A DNA stretch of 42,430 nt. Source: Bacteroidales bacterium. GTDB taxonomy: Bacteria; Bacteroidota; Bacteroidia; Bacteroidales; P3. The notes below the pieces were generated by a model that was given only the letters and a program-made list of their open reading frames with translations, did no database searches and was not told the origin of the DNA. The translations under genes and the position numbers were made by a program. Below, in pieces: positions 39,836 through 42,430 of the stretch (the first letter of the stretch is position 1; each line of letters opens with the position of its first letter). Location of the stretch: contig JAFRRK010000056.1 in the NCBI GenBank assembly GCA_017428115.1, positions 1 to 42,430 on the forward strand, read 5' to 3'.

Positions 39836-41554
39836 ATGGCAGAACTGACCGAACAAGAACAAATACGCAGAAACTCGCTCAACGAGCTGAAGAAACTGGG
39901 CATCGACCCCTATCCCGCAGCATTGTACGAGGTGAACGCCAAGTCGAACGAGATATTGGAACGCTATCCCCAGGACAATACGCTCTATCAGGACGTCAGC
40001 ATCGCCGGCCGTATCATGAGCCGCCGCATCATGGGCGCCGCATCGTTTGTGGAGCTGCAGGACTCCTATGGCCGCATACAGCTCTATGTGAAGCGCGACG
40101 AGATTTGCCCGGGCGAGGACAAGGCAATGTACAACACGGTGTTTAAACGCCTGTTGGACATTGGCGACATCATCGGGGTGAAAGGCTATGTGTTTGTTAC
40201 CCAGATGGGTGAGACTTCGATACATGTCAAGAGCCTCACGGTGCTGAGTAAGAGCCTCCGTCCGCTGCCTATCGTGAAGGAGAAGGACGGCGTGGTCTAT
40301 GACGCTTTTAGCGACCCCGAGCAACGCTACAGAATGCGCTATGTGGACCTGATAGTGAATCCGCAGGTGCGCAAGGTGTTTGAACAACGTGCCGTGATAG
40401 TGAACACCATGCGCGAGTATTTCAACGAGCAGGGCTATCTCGAGGTGGATACCCCCGTGCTGCAGAGCATCCCCGGCGGCGCGGCGGCACGCCCCTTTGT
40501 GACCCATCACAACGCCCTGGACATCGACCTCTATCTGCGTATAGCCAACGAGCTCTATCTGAAACGCCTTATTGTGGGCGGATACGCGGGCGTGTATGAG
40601 TTCAGCCGCAACTTCCGCAACGAGGGCATGGACCGCACACACAACCCCGAGTTCACCTGCATGGAAATATATGTCGCCTACAAGGACTACAACTGGATGA
40701 TGACCTTTGTGGAGACTATGCTGAACAAGATAGCCATGCGCCTACACGGCACCACCAAGGTAATGGTGTGGGGCAACGAAATAGATTTCAAGGCCCCCTT
40801 CCGTCGTGTGCCCATGTGCGAGCTCATCAAGGAGCAGACGGGCTACGACGTGGCCGAGATGGACGAGCAGCAGCTGCGCGACACCTGTAAGGCCTTGGGC
40901 GTGGAGACTGACGAGACGATGGGCAAGGGCAAGCTGGTGGATGCTATCTTCGGCGAGAAGTGCGAGCATACCCTCATTCAGCCCACTTTTGTTACCGACT
41001 ACCCCATTGAGATGTCGCCCCTCTGCAAGCGTCATCGCAACAACCCCAATCTCACCGAGCGTTTTGAGCTGTTTGTCAACGGTAAGGAGCTGGCAAACGC
41101 CTATAGCGAGCTGAATGACCCTATCGACCAGCTGGGCCGCTTCCAAGAGCAGCTGCGCCTGAGCGAGAAGGGCGACGACGAGGCAATGTTTATCGACATG
41201 GACTTTGTGCGCGCCCTGGAGTTCGGCATGCCTCCCACCTCGGGTATGGGCATCGGCATAGACCGTTTGGTGATGATGATGACCGGCGAGCAGAGCATAC
41301 AGGATGTGCTGCTCTTCCCCCAAATGAAGCCCGAAAAGAAAGCCGTGGTCACTACCGACGATGAGTTTGTGCAGCATGGTGTGGCGGCCGAGTGGGTGCC
41401 CATGCTCCGCAAGGCCGGCATTAATACCCTGGCCCAACTGAAAGAGGCCAACCCCAACAAGCTCTACAACGACCTCAACGGCTTGAGAAAGAAAAACAAG
41501 CTGGATATCCCACCCGTCCAGAAAGAGGCAGTGGAAAGCTGGATTAACGGCTGA
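39836..41554 (+). CDS. lysS: Lysyl-tRNA synthetase, class II
   Basis: The product has 572 residues. An N-terminal OB fold (about 55-165) is followed by the class II core: motif 2 [20 protein letters not shown] and motif 3 [15 protein letters not shown], with [22 protein letters not shown] between them. After motif 3 an extra tail of about 70 residues is seen, with [31 protein letters not shown], a helical module like a helix-hairpin-helix. Most LysRS are near 500 residues; I recall that the longer form is common in Bacteroidetes. The stop TGA overlaps the next gene's ATG. Confidence 0.97.
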   Translation: MAELTEQEQIRRNSLNELKKLGIDPYPAALYEVNAKSNEILERYPQDNTLYQDVSIAGRIMSRRIMGAASFVELQDSYGRIQLYVKRDEICPGEDKAMYNTVFKRLLDIGDIIGVKGYVFVTQMGETSIHVKSLTVLSKSLRPLPIVKEKDGVVYDAFSDPEQRYRMRYVDLIVNPQVRKVFEQRAVIVNTMREYFNEQGYLEVDTPVLQSIPGGAAARPFVTHHNALDIDLYLRIANELYLKRLIVGGYAGVYEFSRNFRNEGMDRTHNPEFTCMEIYVAYKDYNWMMTFVETMLNKIAMRLHGTTKVMVWGNEIDFKAPFRRVPMCELIKEQTGYDVAEMDEQQLRDTCKALGVETDETMGKGKLVDAIFGEKCEHTLIQPTFVTDYPIEMSPLCKRHRNNPNLTERFELFVNGKELANAYSELNDPIDQLGRFQEQLRLSEKGDDEAMFIDMDFVRALEFGMPPTSGMGIGIDRLVMMMTGEQSIQDVLLFPQMKPEKKAVVTTDDEFVQHGVAAEWVPMLRKAGINTLAQLKEANPNKLYNDLNGLRKKNKLDIPPVQKEAVESWING

Positions 41555-42207
41555 TGGCGGCTATGGAAGTAAAGCAGTTTGTATTCAACCATTTTATGGT
41601 TAATTGTTATCTGCTCTGGGACGAGGAGACGAAGCAGTGTGCGATAGTAGACCCCAGCGCCGAGGCAACGTATGAGGATGAACGCCTGGCTCAGTTTGTC
41701 GACAAGCAGGGGCTGAAAGTGGTGAAGGTGCTGCTGACCCATGCTCATGTCGACCACATAGCCGGGCTGCGCCAGGTGTGCGAACGCTATAAGCTGCCCG
41801 TCACCATGCACCGCGACGGGCTGAAACTGCTGAAACAGGCCGAGGCCTACGGCTCGATGATGGGCTTTATGGTGTCGGCCATGGACGACCTGCCCACCCA
41901 GTTTGTGGAAGATAACCAGGTGCTGAAAATAGGGACTGGCTCGGAGATAGAATGCAGGTATGTGCCGGGCCATTGTCCGGGCAGTATGGCCTTTGTGCTG
42001 CACAACGAGAAGATGGTGATTACGGGCGACGCCTTGTTCCACGGCAGCATAGGGCGCACCGACCTTCCCGGTGGCGACTACCCCTTGCTGATAGAAAAAA
42101 TACGCAGCCGCATAATGGTGCTGCCCGACGACTATATGGTGCTGCCCGGCCACGACGACCATAGCACCATTGGCGAGGAGCGCCGATACAATGGTTTTCT
42201 AGTCTAG
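41554..42207 (+). CDS. MBL-fold metallohydrolase, glyoxalase II-like (YcbL type)
   Basis: The product has 217 residues. The metal ligands are all present: HAHVDH (63-68), His140 in PGHCPGSM, Asp159 in TGDALF, and His200 in PGHDDHST. This group includes hydroxyacylglutathione hydrolase-like enzymes; in organisms without glutathione the substrate may be another thioester. ATG 41554 overlaps the lysS stop; an alternative ATG at 41563 gives MEVKQF. The two genes are probably co-transcribed. The end of the gene (TAG at 42205-42207) lies inside the first degenerate repeat of the right-edge repeat array. Confidence 0.92.
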   Translation: MAAMEVKQFVFNHFMVNCYLLWDEETKQCAIVDPSAEATYEDERLAQFVDKQGLKVVKVLLTHAHVDHIAGLRQVCERYKLPVTMHRDGLKLLKQAEAYGSMMGFMVSAMDDLPTQFVEDNQVLKIGTGSEIECRYVPGHCPGSMAFVLHNEKMVITGDALFHGSIGRTDLPGGDYPLLIEKIRSRIMVLPDDYMVLPGHDDHSTIGEERRYNGFLV

Positions 42208-42300
42208 AAGCTCTATTAAGAGGACGCCTAGTAACTGCCTTGCAATTAAAGTCTTTAAAGTGGGTTCTATTAATTGCTTGCAATTATAGTCTTAGAAGCT
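42201..42300. repeat. Degenerate tandem repeats at right edge
   Basis: AGTCT followed by (T)(A/T)GAAGCT or similar begins at 42201, 42250 and 42288. The segments before the second and third copies both end with CTTGCAATTA. The first copy overlaps the stop codon of the MBL-fold gene. The third copy reads into GAAGCTGTTTAAATTTG, which looks like an insertion-sequence end. Confidence 0.45.
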
Positions 42301-42430
42301 GTTTAAATTTGATTGATGAAGTTTATTATGGACATGAACGAGCAGGTTTTTCTTCTTTTCGATTGCGCAATGGGGTTCCATTGTAATTGAGAAAAGAAGA
42401 AAAAGATGCCGTTCAGGTGCTTTAAGAAAA
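42295..42430. mobile_element. Possible insertion-sequence end with long hairpin, cut by window edge
   Basis: TTCTTCTTTTC (42350-42360) pairs with GAAAAGAAGAA (42391-42401), and inside it CAATGG pairs with CCATTG (about 42368-42383). Outer bases also match in an imperfect way: GAACGAGCAG near 42336 against TGCCGTTC near 42407. The preceding GAAGCTGTTTAAATTTG resembles terminal repeats of Bacteroidetes insertion elements, but no transposase is visible before the window ends. It could equally be a terminator of lysS-MBL. Confidence 0.3.

Noticed and set aside
39806-40642. 278-residue minus-strand frame
   Set aside because: Antisense of lysS; no recognised domain and no start signal.

Overview
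The window is chromosomal DNA from a member of the Bacteroidota, most likely the order Bacteroidales. Four signs point there. Two secreted proteins carry the sorting tails of the type IX secretion system (one type B, one type A). Genes are preceded by the Bacteroides-type promoter (TAnnTTTG at -7, sometimes with a TTTG-like -33 box 19 bp upstream) rather than -35/-10 boxes and strong Shine-Dalgarno sites. Several families are typical of the phylum (DUF4296 lipoprotein, long LysRS, FISUMP-like domain, methylmalonyl-CoA mutase small subunit). Most genes are on the minus strand. I cannot name a genus.

Left part (1-5341): the minus-strand gene of a type-B T9SS cargo protein runs off the left edge. 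It is followed by tRNA-Val(UAC) with promoter and terminator, a plus-strand DUF4296 lipoprotein, and three minus-strand lipoproteins. Middle-left (5766-10641): a minus-strand gene string reads mutA, LptF/G-type permease, sufE, sufT-like, DppC/OppC-type permease, without the usual partners (mutB, dppB, sufBCD) alongside. Then come a possible 53-residue membrane ORF, an AddA/RecB-like helicase-nuclease and tilS.

The centre (15561-27536) is one 12-kb gene for a 3991-residue secreted protein. It is built of jelly-roll/MAM-like, beta-helix, CARDB-like and GEVED-like modules with a type-A sorting tail, and its stop codon overlaps the tilS start. Upstream lies about 980 bp without a credible gene but with many inverted repeats.

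Right part (28520-42430): a minus-strand housekeeping string ruvB, hutI, lolD-like, rlmB. Divergent from it is a coupled pair, a tandem Usp protein and a HI0933-family flavoprotein. Next are an ABC-F ATPase, a TonB protein, a gene-poor stretch with a promoter and a nested stem-loop upstream of a truncated FISUMP-like fragment, a fimbrillin-like lipoprotein, tRNA-Gln(UUG), lysS and an MBL-fold hydrolase. The right edge has degenerate repeats and a long hairpin that could be the end of a mobile element.

The most unusual points are the giant modular cargo gene coupled to essential tilS, a tilS terminator that overlaps the helicase promoter, the nested and competing RNA pairings at 37874-37966, and the 21-bp-phased direct repeats upstream of the tRNA-Gln/lysS promoter. 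All calls come from reading the sequence; no database search was run.
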